A stretch of DNA of 64,000 bases from Ailurus styani (taxonomy: Eukaryota; Chordata; Mammalia; Carnivora; Ailuridae), in NCBI GenBank assembly GCA_002007465.1, contig LNAC01000336.1:1792608-1856607 (forward strand), written 5' to 3'. Of the stretch, positions 20,840 through 32,804 are shown one piece after another. The notes below the pieces were generated by a model. That model ran no database searches, was not told the DNA's origin, and worked only from the letters and a program-made list of their open reading frames with translations. Position 1 is the stretch's first letter; every line of letters starts with the position of its first letter. A program made the translations under genes and the position numbers.

Positions 20840-20999
20840 GAAACTGACACCAGCTAAATAAATCCCCCCACCTACCTACATTTCTGGTAAGGGAGCCCAT
20901 TTGAGAAGCCCTTTCAAGCATAGAAAAGGTGAGGCAGGGGGCAGACAGGCAGGAGAAGTTTATTTTGAGGGTTAGTTTAATTTATGGGGTTTATTTGTA

Positions 21000-21800
21000 T
21001 CCTCTATCGTTCAGCAGGAAACCTTGTAAATGATGTTTGCATGCACTAAACTGTGATAACTGAACTGATGAGTTAAAGACTTGACTGAACGTTTAATGTT
21101 GCTTATTAAATAATTATGACGAGGTTTGATGAATGGCCCTGATTCCCTGAACTTCCAACTGAGATTTTCAGCGTGAGTTTCATTAGACAGACATGGATGG
21201 AGCCTGCTGCAACCCAGCTGCAAATGAGCTTGCAAAACATTCGAACTGGAAGCCTTCAAAAGTGAATAATTCAACTGTCTTAGTCTATCTTCCTTGGTCC
21301 CCACACTAGCATTTCATTTTCATTTGATGATGGAGTGGAAGCAAATTATGCTATGTCTATGGGGCTTTCTAAAGTATCATTGCAAGATATCTCCATATGT
21401 ACTTAATGAAAAATTAATCTGTATTCTTTGTGAAAGGGGAAAAAAAGCTATTCAACTTAAAAATAAATCTTATTCTGAGATGTCAATCACCTATCTTCCA
21501 TGAATACTGCGGCAATGTGTGGCCAATGTAGGTGAGAGATGAGAAACATTAGGATTTATTGAAGCCAATGAACTTGTTCAGTGTCTGAGCCAGAGTCATT
21601 TGTTGTAATGACATGTGTCATGCACTTTTGAAACTCCTCCATGCACTGGTGTAAGAGCTCATTAGGCCATCCAAAAATTTAATTTCAAATAAGAGAGCAT
21701 TGCAAATCTAGGATTTTTGTCCCATATCCTAAACCTTCCAAGTAGCTGTCTCTATTTTTAAGGGCAGATTCAATTTATGTACCTACAGAGAATTCACATT
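21000..21800. other. Repeat-free stretch, candidate conserved non-coding element
   Basis: About 800 bp without a recognisable repeat or microsatellite, rich in TAAT/ATTA cores and balanced motifs, for example 'GCTTATTAAATAATTATGAC' near 21100 and 'CAGCTGCAAATGAGCTTGCA' near 21215. A 97-codon minus frame (21011-21304) and a 69-codon plus frame (21294-21503) have no domains. The texture suggests a developmental enhancer, but alignment to other mammals is required to say so. Confidence 0.35.
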
Positions 21801-21934
21801 TGTGCTTTTTTTGATGATTTTTTTATAAAGAAAAGCTAAAACTCTACAATTGAGAAGAAAGTAGTCTGCAGTGAAGTGAAAGGAAAGCTGGTACTGGAGA
21901 GAAGTGGGCTGGATGCAGAGGGGCAGTTAAAGGC

Positions 21935-22110
21935 AAAGGATCTGGAACCTCACCCACCTGTGTCTAAATCCCAACTCTGCTCTCACTAGCTACAGAACAA
22001 AGCACAGGCCTGGAAGTCAAGAATCCCTGAATTCCAGTTCTGCTTTTGTAGTGGCCAAAGCTGTATCTGGAAAGCCATTTAAAGTTTTTGGTCTCAGTTG
22101 CTTCATCTAG
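21935..22110 (+). mobile_element. MIR remnants, sense (two partial copies)
   Basis: 'CTGTGTCTAAATCCCAACTC', 'TGCTCTCACTAGCTACAG' form one MIR head. 'GCCTGGAAGTCAAGAATCCC', 'TGAATTCCAGTTCTGCTTTT', 'TCTCAGTTGCTTCATCTAG' form a second in the same direction. The young SINE at 22125 inserted into the end of the second copy. Confidence 0.6.
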
Positions 22111-22124
22111 AAAATACAGATTTT
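22110..22124. repeat. Left target-site duplication of SINE
   Basis: GAAAATACAGATTTT here matches GAAAATAAAGATTTT at 22335-22349 with one mismatch, bracketing the antisense SINE. Confidence 0.85.
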
Positions 22125-22334
22125 GTTTTTTATAAGCTAGATTTATTATTTATTTATTTGTTTGTTTGTTTATTTATCAGAGAGTGAGAGAGCACAAGCA
22201 GGGCAGCAGAGGCAAAGAGAGAAGCAGGCTCCCTACTGAGCAAGGAGCCAGATGCATGACTCCATCCCTGGACCTTGGGATCATGACCTGAGCCAAAGGC
22301 AGCTGCTTAACCAACTGAGCCACCCAGGTGTCCT
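22125..22334 (-). mobile_element. CAN-SINE, antisense
   Basis: Antisense SINEC with a T-rich end containing TTTATTTATTTG repeats, purine-rich tract, 'AGCAGGCTCCCTACTGAGCA', 'TGGGATCATGACCTGAGCCA' and head 'GAGCCACCCAGGTGTCC'. The flanking duplication has one mismatch in 15, so it is of intermediate age. Confidence 0.95.
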
Positions 22335-22349
22335 GAAAATAAAGATTTT

Positions 22350-24029
22350 AGACCCTATACACATTCATGTTTAAAAACATTTGATTAGTTACCTAGTAGT
22401 TGTCTAGAACTAATTTCATGTGTAACCACTTACGTATATTTAGTTGCTCTATAAAAGTATAATGTTTTAAAAAAATAAAATATTTTAATGTAGGATTTCA
22501 AGGTGCAGTTTTGCTTATAATTTGCTAGGTGTCTAGTGGTTTAGAAAAGTTAGTCTGCCTTATCTTGATTTCTGACTCTTAGATTAAAAAAAGTGAACAA
22601 GGTATCTAAAATAAATTTCTTTTTATGTTAATCCAAAAATAGCTTGATATCATTTAATAAATGACAGAGAAACACTAGAGGCCATAACTCATAACTGACA
22701 CTGTCTCCATGGTTTGATCTTGATGTTGTTCAACCACTTCTCCACAGACCCACCCCTGATGGGCAGATTTTTCTTCTTCATTAATTAAGCAGTGATCTTG
22801 GAGAAGAAAGAAGGTAAAGTGGAGGCAAGGCTGATATAAAGGGGTTAGACAGTGAATAAGGATGCACCATACCTTTGTTCACATATTTGATCAGAGAACC
22901 TAAAGAAATGAGCACCAGGTACAAGTTATATCTTCACATTTTCTCCTTACAATTATTATTCTGAATTTTCATTGGAATAACCTCTCCCCTTTATTTGACA
23001 TTTGTGTGTTCCTATTGACTGCACAGGTCTGCCTAGATAATGGATTTATGTAGAGAGAGAGATTCCACAAATAAGATAATAAACTAAAAACTTGAGACAC
23101 ATAGGGATCCTTAGCAAGGAGGAGGAGAACTTTCAGCCCTCACTGATAGAGGGCTGCTAATCCACCCCTTCCTGTACTCCACAGTGAGTCAGGAGTGCAT
23201 ACTTGGTTATTGGCCTGTCATCTGGTCTCCTCTAACAAGCATTGCTACACTTTCTCCACCCTCTTTAAGTTCCTAAAAGAGAAAAATCCAGGAGGCCTAA
23301 ACTAAACTGATTCAAATTTAACTGTTGCCCCTTTCCCATGATCAAAGCAATATTCTAGCAAGTCTGTCTAATCTTCTGAACTGGCTCTTAGCTGAAAAAT
23401 TAATCTCCCTGACACTCTGCCCCTAATATTTTATTTTTCTAGACTTCTAAGTTCTCTGGCATCCAGCTCTAAGATTAAATAATGGCTTCCTAGAATAACT
23501 CCTGTGTTCTTTACATTTCTGCTTCCCAGAAACTGTCTCTCCTGTTCCAAATATATGGCCGTTGTGACCTGTTTTGGGTTCTATAATTGCCCCGACCACT
23601 TCACCTTGTTGGGGATAATTGATAAACAGCTGGAGCAAGTAGATACCTAAAAAGGGGAGGGAGGACTGTGGAATGTTCAATTAAGGAATATCGAGAACAG
23701 TGGATTTTACAAACTGCCTAAAAACTAGTTCCTTGTGGTATTCAAAAAGCAATTAACAGAGCATTTATTAAAGTAATTTGATAATAAAAAGACGGATAGG
23801 ACAGGATAATCTCAGTGACTATATAATGGCATGAGGTGAACTGTCACAAATGTCTGGTAGTCCCTGCACACACTGGGAAGACAGACTTTTCTGCAGCTCA
23901 GGTGTTTCTCCTCATAAGAGAAAAAAAGTCACTTGTGAAAAATAGCATATAAAGGTGAGATTATATTTGGAAACGGACAAAGATTTAGATTTGGACCAAG
24001 AATATAAACAAATCATAAATTAGGCAAGT
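22350..24029. other. Non-coding DNA
   Basis: Mostly unique, AT-rich to mixed. No coding region or confident repeat is seen. The 77-codon minus frame at 23447-23680 has no motif. Confidence 0.4.
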
Positions 24030-24190
24030 GATTTTTTATAACCAGTAAATTAAGGCCTGTGGGCTAAATCTGGCTTGCTGCCTATTTTTGCAGAGACTGC
24101 TAGTTAAAAATGGTTTTTACAGATGAACATTTGTGAATAATTTGATAGGGAACACTAACTTTGAAATGCACCCTGTGAAATGTTATCTTG
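24030..24190. mobile_element. Possible hAT-type non-autonomous DNA transposon remnant
   Basis: 'TTAAGGCCTGTGGGCTAAAT', 'CTGGCTTGCTGCCTATTTTT' and 'GCAGAGACTGCTAGTT' recall a common dispersed text ('gcccacgggccaaatctggcccgctgcc') of placental genomes. Inner part is diverged and termini are not seen. Confidence 0.45.
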
Positions 24191-24264
24191 CCATATAAAA
24201 ATAACTCCATTCTTAAAACAAAAAACAAAACAAAAACCTTCATTCTTCTCCTTAGTATATATCA

Positions 24265-24655
24265 GATTTAGGGGCTGCTATGGCAAAGAATCATAAACTC
24301 CCTGGCTAAGAATAAGAAATTTATATTCTTACGGTTACGGAGGCCAGAAGACCAGAAGCAAGGTGTTTGCAGAGCCACGCTCTCTCCAAAATTTCTAGAG
24401 AAGAATCCTTCCTTGCCTCTTCCAGCTTCTGGTAGCTCCTGGTGTTCCTTGGCTTGTGGCCATCTGCCTCCCTCTGACCTAGGTCTGAATTTCTGTGTCC
24501 TTTGTCTTATAAGGAAGGTAGTTAATGAATCTAGCATGCATTCCCCCACCTCTAAATCCAGATGGTATTATCTTGAGATCCTTAATTTAATTATATCTGC
24601 GAAAAAACCCATTTCCAAAGAAGGGCACATTTATAGGTACCTGGGGTTAGGACTT
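24265..24655 (-). mobile_element. MLT1-like MaLR LTR, antisense
   Basis: Reverse of an MLT1-type LTR: 'GGGGCTGCTATGGCAAAGAA', 'GTTACGGAGGCCAGAAGACC', 'AGCAAGGTGTTTGCAGAGCC', 'TCCTTCCTTGCCTCTTCCAG', 'CTTCTGGTAGCTCCTGGTGT', 'TTATCTTGAGATCCTTAATT' and 'ACATTTATAGGTACCTGGGG'. Compare the sense copies at 36570 and 42793, which carry the complementary boxes. The 93- and 145-codon frames on the two strands here lie in this LTR and its flank and are not genes. Confidence 0.7.
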
Positions 24656-26747
24656 GGCATAGCATTTTTTGCAGTATCATATACATATTTTGTACTAAAT
24701 AGTAATTATAATTACTTTGAATTTCATCATAAGTGTGTGGAAAGTTGTTTTCTCTTTCATTATATAAGTAACTATATGATAGCCTTGATTTTGCCTCTTG
24801 ACCTACAACAGCTGAAGGAAAAGAATGCAGACCTCTGTCCTATGCTGTAGACATTATCCATGCCTAAGTATTAGACCCATATTTTCTATTTTGTACTTAC
24901 CATCCATCTATTTTAAGTGTCACAAATGAATAGCTTGCTTTTTGAAAAATGGTTCTTAAAAGAACTTACCTATCATACTCCTTAGGTTGCAGGGTTTTTT
25001 CATAAAAAACACACATGATAGAACTACCACAAAAAACCACAGCAGTGTCTACACATGCAAATTGGTTTGGAAATTGGTTAACTGTAAACAAACTACCTAA
25101 TTGAATGCTATCATAAATATCATAGTAAGTTGTACTCAAACCCTTGCTAGTTTAAATTTAACAAGTTCCTCCTACTCTCCCCTAGACATTTCACTCCCCA
25201 AAAAGAACAATGACAACAACAAAAAATATGTTTTAGTATCAAATATAAAATATATTTTCTGCTCCATAAGTTGACTTTGAAAAATATTTTAAACTTCATA
25301 ATCTAATACCAAATCAAAGTGAAAAGAGAGAATGAAAATATCCAAAGAGGGGCAATGTTGCACCATAAGGGAATAAATTATGGAGTTAGCATGGGTTAAA
25401 TTTACAACAGTCACAAAATTCCTGTCCCATGTTAGTGTGCAATACCCACACCAACATAATAGCAAAAAGATCAAGAAGGAGATGGAATGAGTCATGAGGT
25501 CACTGAGATTTCTTTAAGCCTTGAGTCAGACTTCAGCTGCCTTTGTGGAAAGTGGGGCAGCAATGTCTTTGAAGAAAGAAAGCCATCAATCTTGCAAAAT
25601 ACCAAGACAATGATTAGTGAAAACAAGCCAAACTTCTATGCTCTTCTCCTACATTCCACTACTGCTAAATAAACTAAACATATTATATAAGAGTAAGTCC
25701 TGTAAACCAGATAATTTCCCACAAAGTTCTTATCTGATGGATTAAGAAACATTGTCAGTAGTTGGATACAAAATGAGAAATGAAAATCATCAGTGAAAAT
25801 AAAGAGACCAAGTGATGCCAGAAGAATGATGTTCCAAGAAAAAATGGTGACATTTCAGTTGCTACAAAAATTCTGACACACAATAGATAACAACAAGTAA
25901 GTTCCAAGTTTCATTTCTGTCCAAGATTCTGGGGCAAGCGCTTAAGTCTTTAAGGCAATTGATAAACAGATGGTTTTACTAGCACTTAAATCCCATTTTT
26001 CCTCATTTGCTATCTAAAACAAGGCAATCAGGCTAAGGGTATAGTCATTAGAGTTTTTCATGTTTGTTGTGTGTATGATAACCTGACATATATTGTTCTT
26101 AAAGACTGTGGGGTTTGGGGGAAGAGGTGGCATGTTTCTTATTCCAAATGAAAACACCACGTTTACAATTACATTGACTAAATGCCTCATAAAGTGCTAT
26201 CAGCAGATAGCGACCTGAGACCTAGGTCAGCAAGGTGAATTAAGGGCAGCAGGAATTCTTTGACCACCACCATGGAAACAATTGCTGCGGGACATGCCAA
26301 AATACCTAATTCCAGGGTATGATCTCATAGTTCAATATGATGGTCAGGCAACATAAAATTTTCAGTCATAGTTAAGAAAGGGGAAATAGAATTTCTTTCT
26401 CCTTTGGTGGCAGTGATTTATTATATTTTGGCTTTGGATGTTCTTAGGTTCAGGCATTTTCTTTATTGACTCCAGTCTGTGGCCAAAATCCAGACTGGCA
26501 AGAGCTACAGAGCCTGGAGATGATGGAAGGCAGCCCGGAGATCAGAGATCAAGAACAAAGACTGAGGTCTAAACCAGAAGAAAAATAAACTTTTGTATTC
26601 CATTCTAGTCCAACTCTTTCATTAGGGATAATCCAGCTTCCAGAGTTCCTGGGAACTGGTCAAACCTCAAGTTCCTTCCCTTGCCACAAGTTGAGCTAGC
26701 TAAAGCTGAACAGTCCTGCTAGTTTGAGCCAAGAACTGGGTTGTTTG
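24656..26747. other. Non-coding DNA
   Basis: No recognisable exon or repeat. The part of the 145-codon frame from 24413 to 24850 that extends beyond the LTR has two Phe/Tyr/Ile-rich stretches, as AT-rich DNA gives by chance, and no known domain. Several frames of 61-68 codons show nothing. Confidence 0.4.
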
Positions 26748-26790
26748 GTTGTGTGTGTGTGCGTATGTGTGTGTGTTTGTGTGTGTGTAG
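26748..26790. repeat. Imperfect (GT)n microsatellite
   Basis: About 43 bp of GT units interrupted by GCGTAT and TTT. A degenerate, probably stable microsatellite. Confidence 0.85.
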
Positions 26791-28129
26791 GGTGGGGAGT
26801 AAGATTTTACCTTTGAAATCAATCCTCTGCTGATCAGTATTCTGAAAGTCATCTTGCTATAAAGTCATCACATTAGAGTTACTCTTGGGCAAGAAGAAGT
26901 TTTTCCTTCCCGTTATCCCAAATCATCTTCAGAATCAAGATAACCCCAGCCAAGTTGGTGTGAGAGATGAAGTACGTATATGAGTGTGCATGCATTCTAT
27001 ATGTGTACATTTCATGTGTATTTTCCTTCAGAGTAATTTAACATATCAAGTTAATACAATAGTCACATAGGGAACATGCCAATAACTAGATCTTTTCTTA
27101 TATAAAGGATCCTTTCTCTCATCTAATCTGTATACACACCAAAATATAAAAATCAATTTCCATTTGTTAATAACCATTGATGCCATTAGAGGATGATTAT
27201 AGTTTCTTGGCATAGTGGTGAAGCATGTATTTTTAACTGATAAAAATAATATGTTAAGACAAGTTAAAATAACTGTTAGAAGAGTTCATTTTTAGTTGAG
27301 ATAATGTGCATATCATTTTAGAAACTTAATGATAAAGTATCTTACCATTTTGCCCAAATGTTGTAGTTGTACTATTGCCTTGCTCTAAGATGACTTAACT
27401 GATTTCTTAAGGTTCCTTTGCTTCCTTGAAATTAATTCTATGGTGATAGTAGAACTCCAAATCAATTCAATGGGACTTAGAAGGCCTTCCATGTGTGTCC
27501 AGCCTTAGTAGGTGCCGTGGTAAATGCTTTCCAGGGGAAAAACAAAGTCAGGTATTTGCCACTGGCCAAATTCTTGGAAAGAAAATAAGCTTTATCTTGC
27601 ATACAAGATCTAGAGATGTAGTGGAAAGAAGAGCACATGAGAAGTATGGTAAATAAATGAGGTGCCAAAATGAGAGTAAAGACAATAAATAGGGGGCGGG
27701 GGGAAAGCACCCCAAACTGAATAACATGTGTGGGCTAGAAATTTTGTAGATCTTACAGATCACGGAACACAAGGGACAACCACAGAGGCTAATTTCCTTA
27801 ATATCCCTACCCCCCCACACACACAAAACCAAATGGGGCCACTAGGACTCCTGATCTCTTATAATATTATTAGAACACAGTACCTTTTCTGAGTTAGATA
27901 GAGAAGTATAGGAGGAATAGTCTGCCACTGGTAATGAAAGGGTTAAGTAGACTTTGAACTGAATTTATACCAGGAGACAGAATTGATACATCTTCTTTGA
28001 TTGTTCAAAAGCCAATAGAATCCCCTGATCCATTCCATTACATTTATTTCTGTCATGCTGAGCTAAAGGATAGAGAAGACCTTTCTTACTCTAATAAGTG
28101 AATAGCCCTGCCTCTCTCATTGCTGCTGC
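26791..28129. other. Non-coding DNA
   Basis: Unique text, with a G-run at 27691-27706 and a C-run/CA at 27808-27824. Overlapping minus frames of 77 and 94 codons (27477-27832) are two frames of the same DNA and begin or run through low-complexity sequence; no domain is visible. Confidence 0.4.
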
Positions 28130-28290
28130 ATCTTTGCTGACCTATATTTCTCACATATGGATGCATCACTGCTAGCGGGTTCGACAGACGCTATAATATC
28201 ATTATGCAAATGCAGGTTCACTGCCACTCGGGAATCCTATAGACTGATCGCTTCATTATCAGTCTTATCAGAAAGTACAAGAGAATTGTG
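28130..28290. other. CpG-containing, octamer-bearing stretch; candidate regulatory element
   Basis: An isolated cluster of CpGs (near 28176, 28182, 28190, 28229, 28249) surrounds a perfect POU octamer ATGCAAAT at 28204-28211. The surrounding kilobases are almost free of CpG, so retention of five within about 75 bp is unusual. No repeat is recognised. Function is inferred only. Confidence 0.35.
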
Positions 28291-28609
28291 TCCCATACTC
28301 AGTGAGATGAGAACATAATTTAAATTAAGTAGTTTACTGTCTGGCTACTCTATTGGCCAGGGTGGGAGATGAGAAAAGCTGATTTTGAGAGCTGGCATAT
28401 CAACAGGCATTACTCTGCAGAGGTATTGCCTGAGCTGGCTTCCATGCCCTCCCTCCACCCCTAGGCTCTGCCCTCTTCTTTCCTCCAAATCAGAACCTAT
28501 GCTAAGACACTTGTCAGCATTTAATTTGTTCACCCACTCTCATATGTCCTTGAAGAGAGTCTGCCTTAGAATAGAAGCAGTTTTTCCCTGTGCCTAGGGA
28601 GGCAAGCTG

Positions 28610-28775
28610 TTTAGTGAAAATCTCTCACCTTAGGATCAGGTGACCTGGATTCTATGCACTAAGTTCACAGTTTAACCCTGAGCACTTTACATGGTTCCTG
28701 TTTCTTAAAAGTTACTTGACCTATTTAGTTCTCTTATTTATAAAATCAGAGTTAATGAAGACTATTGTTTAAAAC
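28610..28775 (+). mobile_element. Possible MIR remnant, sense
   Basis: 'TCAGGTGACCTGGATTCTAT' and 'GACCTATTTAGTTCTCTTAT' followed by 'TTATAAAATCAGAGTTAATG' loosely follow the MIR head and CORE. Divergence is large. Confidence 0.45.
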
Positions 28776-29089
28776 CTCTGTTGACAGTAACATTTTACTA
28801 TTACCTGGAATTTTAATCTGCTCTCTTTTTCCAAGTCTTATTCTGTAGAAATGAAATATGGCTATTGATACTTATCCCAATTAGTAATTATCACAGGATT
28901 CCATTAAAATTCCATTAAAATGGTATATATAAAACTACAACTCATTCATGTAGTAGGTTATTAATGTGGAAAATTTATGTGGCATCATTACTAATGAAAC
29001 TAATGAACTGCAAATCATAGACCTGGGTTCAGGTTCCTGACATTGGCTATCATTGCTGAAGTTACCTGGCCCAGGTGCTTGACTCCTTC

Positions 29090-29400
29090 CTTTACACCTT
29101 ATCCAGAATGCATCCTCACATATCTTCTTTTTTGAAAGCTTCTACTTATATAAAACCTAGCACTCAATGGTCACCTTTTATGTCAAGCCTGCCCTCTGCT
29201 TCATTATAACCTTCATTATCACTCTCAAAAGATGCTTTTACACAGCATCTCTCCTTTTGTAATATATTATTTACATTTTTCTCTATTTCCAGTTGTGGGC
29301 TTCTTGAAGAAATGAATTATGCCTTTCTTAATCTTTACTTCTACAACTGTCAGCACAGTTTGCCATAGCTGACACATAAGAGGACACAATAAGTATTTGA
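29090..29400 (+). mobile_element. L2 LINE fragment, sense
   Basis: 'TATGTCAAGCCTGCCCTCTG', 'CTTCTTGAAGAAATGAATTA', 'ACTGTCAGCACAGTTTGCCA' and 'GACACATAAGAGGACACAAT' plus 'AAGTATTTGATC' follow the L2 3' end in order. The young SINE at 29419 inserted just beyond. Confidence 0.65.
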
Positions 29401-29402
29401 TC

Positions 29403-29418
29403 AAGACAGATCACAATG
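29403..29418. repeat. Left target-site duplication of SINE
   Basis: AAGACAGATCACAATG recurs exactly at 29604-29619. Confidence 0.9.
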
Positions 29419-29603
29419 GGGGTGCCTGGGTGGCTCAGTGGTTTAAGCCTCTGCCTTTGGCTCAGGTCATGATCCCAGGGTCCTGGTATCAAGCCCCACA
29501 TCGGGCTCTCTGCTCAGCAGAGAGCCTGCTTCCCCCTCTCTCTGCCTGCCTCTCTGCCTACTTGTGATCTCTCTGTCAAATAAATAAATAAAATATTTTT
29601 AAA
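29419..29603 (+). mobile_element. CAN-SINE (SINEC), young, sense
   Basis: Head 'GGGGTGCCTGGGTGGCTCAG', 'GGCTCAGGTCATGATCCCAG', 'CATCGGGCTCTCTGCTCAGC', the mustelid-type 'CTGCCTGCCTCTCTGCCTAC', 'TTGTGATCTCTCTGTCAAAT' and an AAATAAATAAATAAAAT tail. A perfect 16-bp target-site duplication indicates a recent insertion. Confidence 0.97.
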
Positions 29604-29619
29604 AAGACAGATCACAATG

Positions 29620-31929
29620 TACCCAACTCCAAAACTGCTGATAACAAAGTACCATGAGAAGGTAGTATGAAAGAGATTGCCTCCCAGTGCCTGAGAGATG
29701 TGGACGCACTTTCTCATGACCTCAGAGGAGGAGGTCCTAGGAAGGGAGCTCTACAGACCCCCAGTGTCTATGGAAGAGAAATTGACTCCTTGACCTAGGA
29801 GAGCTGTACCAAGAAGGTCTTGAGCTAATATCCTTGTTACTGACAGTCCTTCTTTAACTCGCCAACTATGTTGTTCCTGGGATCCCTCCAAGCACAGAAG
29901 GTCTGCCAGCAGAAAGTGGAGCAATTTTGACCGGATTGTGGCACAGAAATCTAGAGTCTAGACACGGCCTTTCATCTTATAAAAGCTCTGCCTCTGAAAC
30001 AGTTCCTTTGGTCTCTAAATCCCTCAACAAGTGAGGAGTAGCATACATTTCCTTCATCAGAAAGCCTAGTTTGAAACACCAGGACAATAGTTGCACCACC
30101 CAAGTGGGAGATTAATGCCATACTTGCAATTACAGTCCTTAAAATTCACCATCTCTACCCAGCATTTTTTTTTCAGGATTCTAAAACAGAAGCCCTACTA
30201 AGCATGCAAAATATTGTTGTTTAATAAATGGATGGAAGAATGGATATGTAAATACACAGTTCAGCTCCTTCATTATTTAAGTACCTGAGGTTGTGGGTCA
30301 TTACATGATTCATTTAAAACCAAAGAACTAATAAAAAGGGGGTAATATACTCATAAAGTATTTAAAGTTGAAGAGACACTAAGATTTATCCCATGTCACC
30401 ATTCATTTTACAAAGGAAACTAAGAAAAAGAAAAACTAGTAATTTTTTTCCTACATTCCTTAATCAGTGGCCACAGTACTTCCAGCTTCTAGTCTGACAT
30501 TATTATTCCCAAAACCACCAACTCTAGGATCTCCTCCTTTGCATGAACCTCTGGCTTCAGCCACTAATGGCAAAATTCCTAGAGCTGACTGAGATCCTCT
30601 TAAAGTCTGGACACAGTGAATTAGAAAGTCACTTATAAAAATTCAGGGCATTCCTTCATTTCATAAACAATTATTGTATTCCAATTGTTTGCCAGGTATT
30701 CTCGTCAAACTAGAACTACATTCAAAGATAAACGTGCTATTTCCTATCTTAGACATGCTTAGAATTTCACATAATATAAAATATTAACCAGTACCCCTTT
30801 TTTCCTCCTTCCCTAGTTCCCTTGGCCACACCTAAGGACTAAGCAGAAGATACATGGATCACTATGATGAGACCTATGGCTGGAAAAAAAAAAAAAAGAT
30901 GTTCGATTCCAAGTGCCCAGCTTCTAAGGAATTGTTTTAGGGAAAAGGAATTCCAAACCTTAATCTGCTTCAAGTTCCAAGGAAATCTAACTTGGTTTAG
31001 TAGCTTTTGCAACCAGGATAGCAAGTTTTAGAAAGTGTGAAGGACCTATTTCTCTGTCACCATGGGAGTAGAAAAGTACGAGATATATCCCTTGAAATCA
31101 GAGGATATAGGTAAGCACAGGAACCAATACTTTCTCTTCACTGGAGGTTCCTGGGAGTGTGAAGCTAATGGAAGCACCTTGTGTCAGTGGAGCATGATAG
31201 AACTGTGGTGCTCGGGTAGGACCGATTCCCCACAGATCTCAGAACGTTTTTGAAGACCAGCCTGGTTCTTAGAAGCCCAAGGGAAGGAGCACAGAGGCTA
31301 GCTCAAGCAGAGGAGGTAAAGGAACCATGAGGCTGTGTGGACAAAGAGAAATTCAGCCACCAACTGTCTCATTTTTGTTGGGGAACAGAAATAAAATTGC
31401 ATATTGCCTGGATAAAGCACAACCACAGTAATTCTTTCTTTCCCCACTGACAGAAGCCACATCAGATTGTACCAAAAAACAAACAAAACAAAACAAAAGC
31501 AAACAAACAAAAGCCCTGTGATGATAGAAGTGTGCCTGAGAGTAGAGAAAGAGAAAAGAGGGACAGATATAGACAGAAGTTTGAAATGACAAATTAGGCA
31601 GTTACTAAGATATTAGTAAACCACCTTAGACTGTAGAATCCCTGAATTGAATGGACTTCACAAGCAGGAACAGAGTAAGTTACCTGATCCAAGTAAACTG
31701 GGGTTTCAGAAGTAAAAGAAAAACTGCAGTCATGATATCGAGTGTCATGTGTGCCCAGGTCTGAATGGTGACTGCTTATATCTTTTACAGGAAAAATAGA
31801 GGAGGAGACTGAAAGGTAAGGAAACCATAACCATTTGGAGAGTTTTAATAATAAAGGAAATGCTTTGGGGGAGGGTGATTAACAAGTATCCATGGTAAGA
31901 ATGGAGGGAAAGTTAGGAAAATCTCATTT
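29620..31929. other. Non-coding DNA
   Basis: Mostly unique. 30645-30790 weakly resembles antisense L2 ('AATTGTTTGCCAGGTATTCT'). An A-run lies at 30882-30896 and a CAAA-rich patch at 31477-31512. Minus frames of 70 and 79 codons at 31298-31592 arise from the CAAA-rich patch. No exon is recognised. Confidence 0.4.
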
Positions 31930-31944
31930 AAGAAGTCATTTGAG
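31930..31944. repeat. Left target-site duplication of SINE-L1 block
   Basis: AAGAAGTCATTTGAG abuts the SINE head here and recurs exactly at 33161-33175, directly after the L1 A-rich end beyond the gap. One duplication therefore brackets two different retroelements. Confidence 0.9.
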
Positions 31945-32073
31945 GGCACCTGGGTGGCTCAGTGGGTTAATGCCTCTGCTTTCGGCTCAGGTCATGATCT
32001 CAGGGTCCTGGGATTGAGGCCCGCATCGGGCTCCCTGCTCAGCGGGGAGCCTGCTTCCCCCTCTCTCTCTCTG
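31945..32073 (+). mobile_element. CAN-SINE (SINEC), young, sense, cut by assembly gap
   Basis: Begins at the canonical head 'GGCACCTGGGTGGCTCAGTG', with 'TTTCGGCTCAGGTCATGATC', 'GCATCGGGCTCCCTGCTCAG' and the start of the CT-rich region, then Ns. The 3' end is not visible. Three long frames spanning the gap are artefacts of translating Ns. Confidence 0.95.
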
Positions 32074-32804
32074 NNNNNNNNNNNNNNNNNNNNNNNNNNN
32101 NNNNNNNNNNNNNNNNNNNNNNNNNNNNNNNNNNNNNNNNNNNNNNNNNNNNNNNNNNNNNNNNNNNNNNNNNNNNNNNNNNNNNNNNNNNNNNNNNNNN
32201 NNNNNNNNNNNNNNNNNNNNNNNNNNNNNNNNNNNNNNNNNNNNNNNNNNNNNNNNNNNNNNNNNNNNNNNNNNNNNNNNNNNNNNNNNNNNNNNNNNNN
32301 NNNNNNNNNNNNNNNNNNNNNNNNNNNNNNNNNNNNNNNNNNNNNNNNNNNNNNNNNNNNNNNNNNNNNNNNNNNNNNNNNNNNNNNNNNNNNNNNNNNN
32401 NNNNNNNNNNNNNNNNNNNNNNNNNNNNNNNNNNNNNNNNNNNNNNNNNNNNNNNNNNNNNNNNNNNNNNNNNNNNNNNNNNNNNNNNNNNNNNNNNNNN
32501 NNNNNNNNNNNNNNNNNNNNNNNNNNNNNNNNNNNNNNNNNNNNNNNNNNNNNNNNNNNNNNNNNNNNNNNNNNNNNNNNNNNNNNNNNNNNNNNNNNNN
32601 NNNNNNNNNNNNNNNNNNNNNNNNNNNNNNNNNNNNNNNNNNNNNNNNNNNNNNNNNNNNNNNNNNNNNNNNNNNNNNNNNNNNNNNNNNNNNNNNNNNN
32701 NNNNNNNNNNNNNNNNNNNNNNNNNNNNNNNNNNNNNNNNNNNNNNNNNNNNNNNNNNNNNNNNNNNNNNNNNNNNNNNNNNNNNNNNNNNNNNNNNNNN
32801 NNNN
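32074..32804. other. Assembly gap (731 Ns)
   Basis: A run of Ns joins a SINE on the left to the last part of a young L1 on the right. The length may be an estimate. Young, near-identical L1 copies are a common reason for short-read gaps. Confidence 0.99.

Noticed and set aside
24413..24850. 145-codon plus frame with hydrophobic stretches
   Set aside because: The first part is inside an antisense MLT1-like LTR and the rest is AT-rich DNA; no domain is visible.
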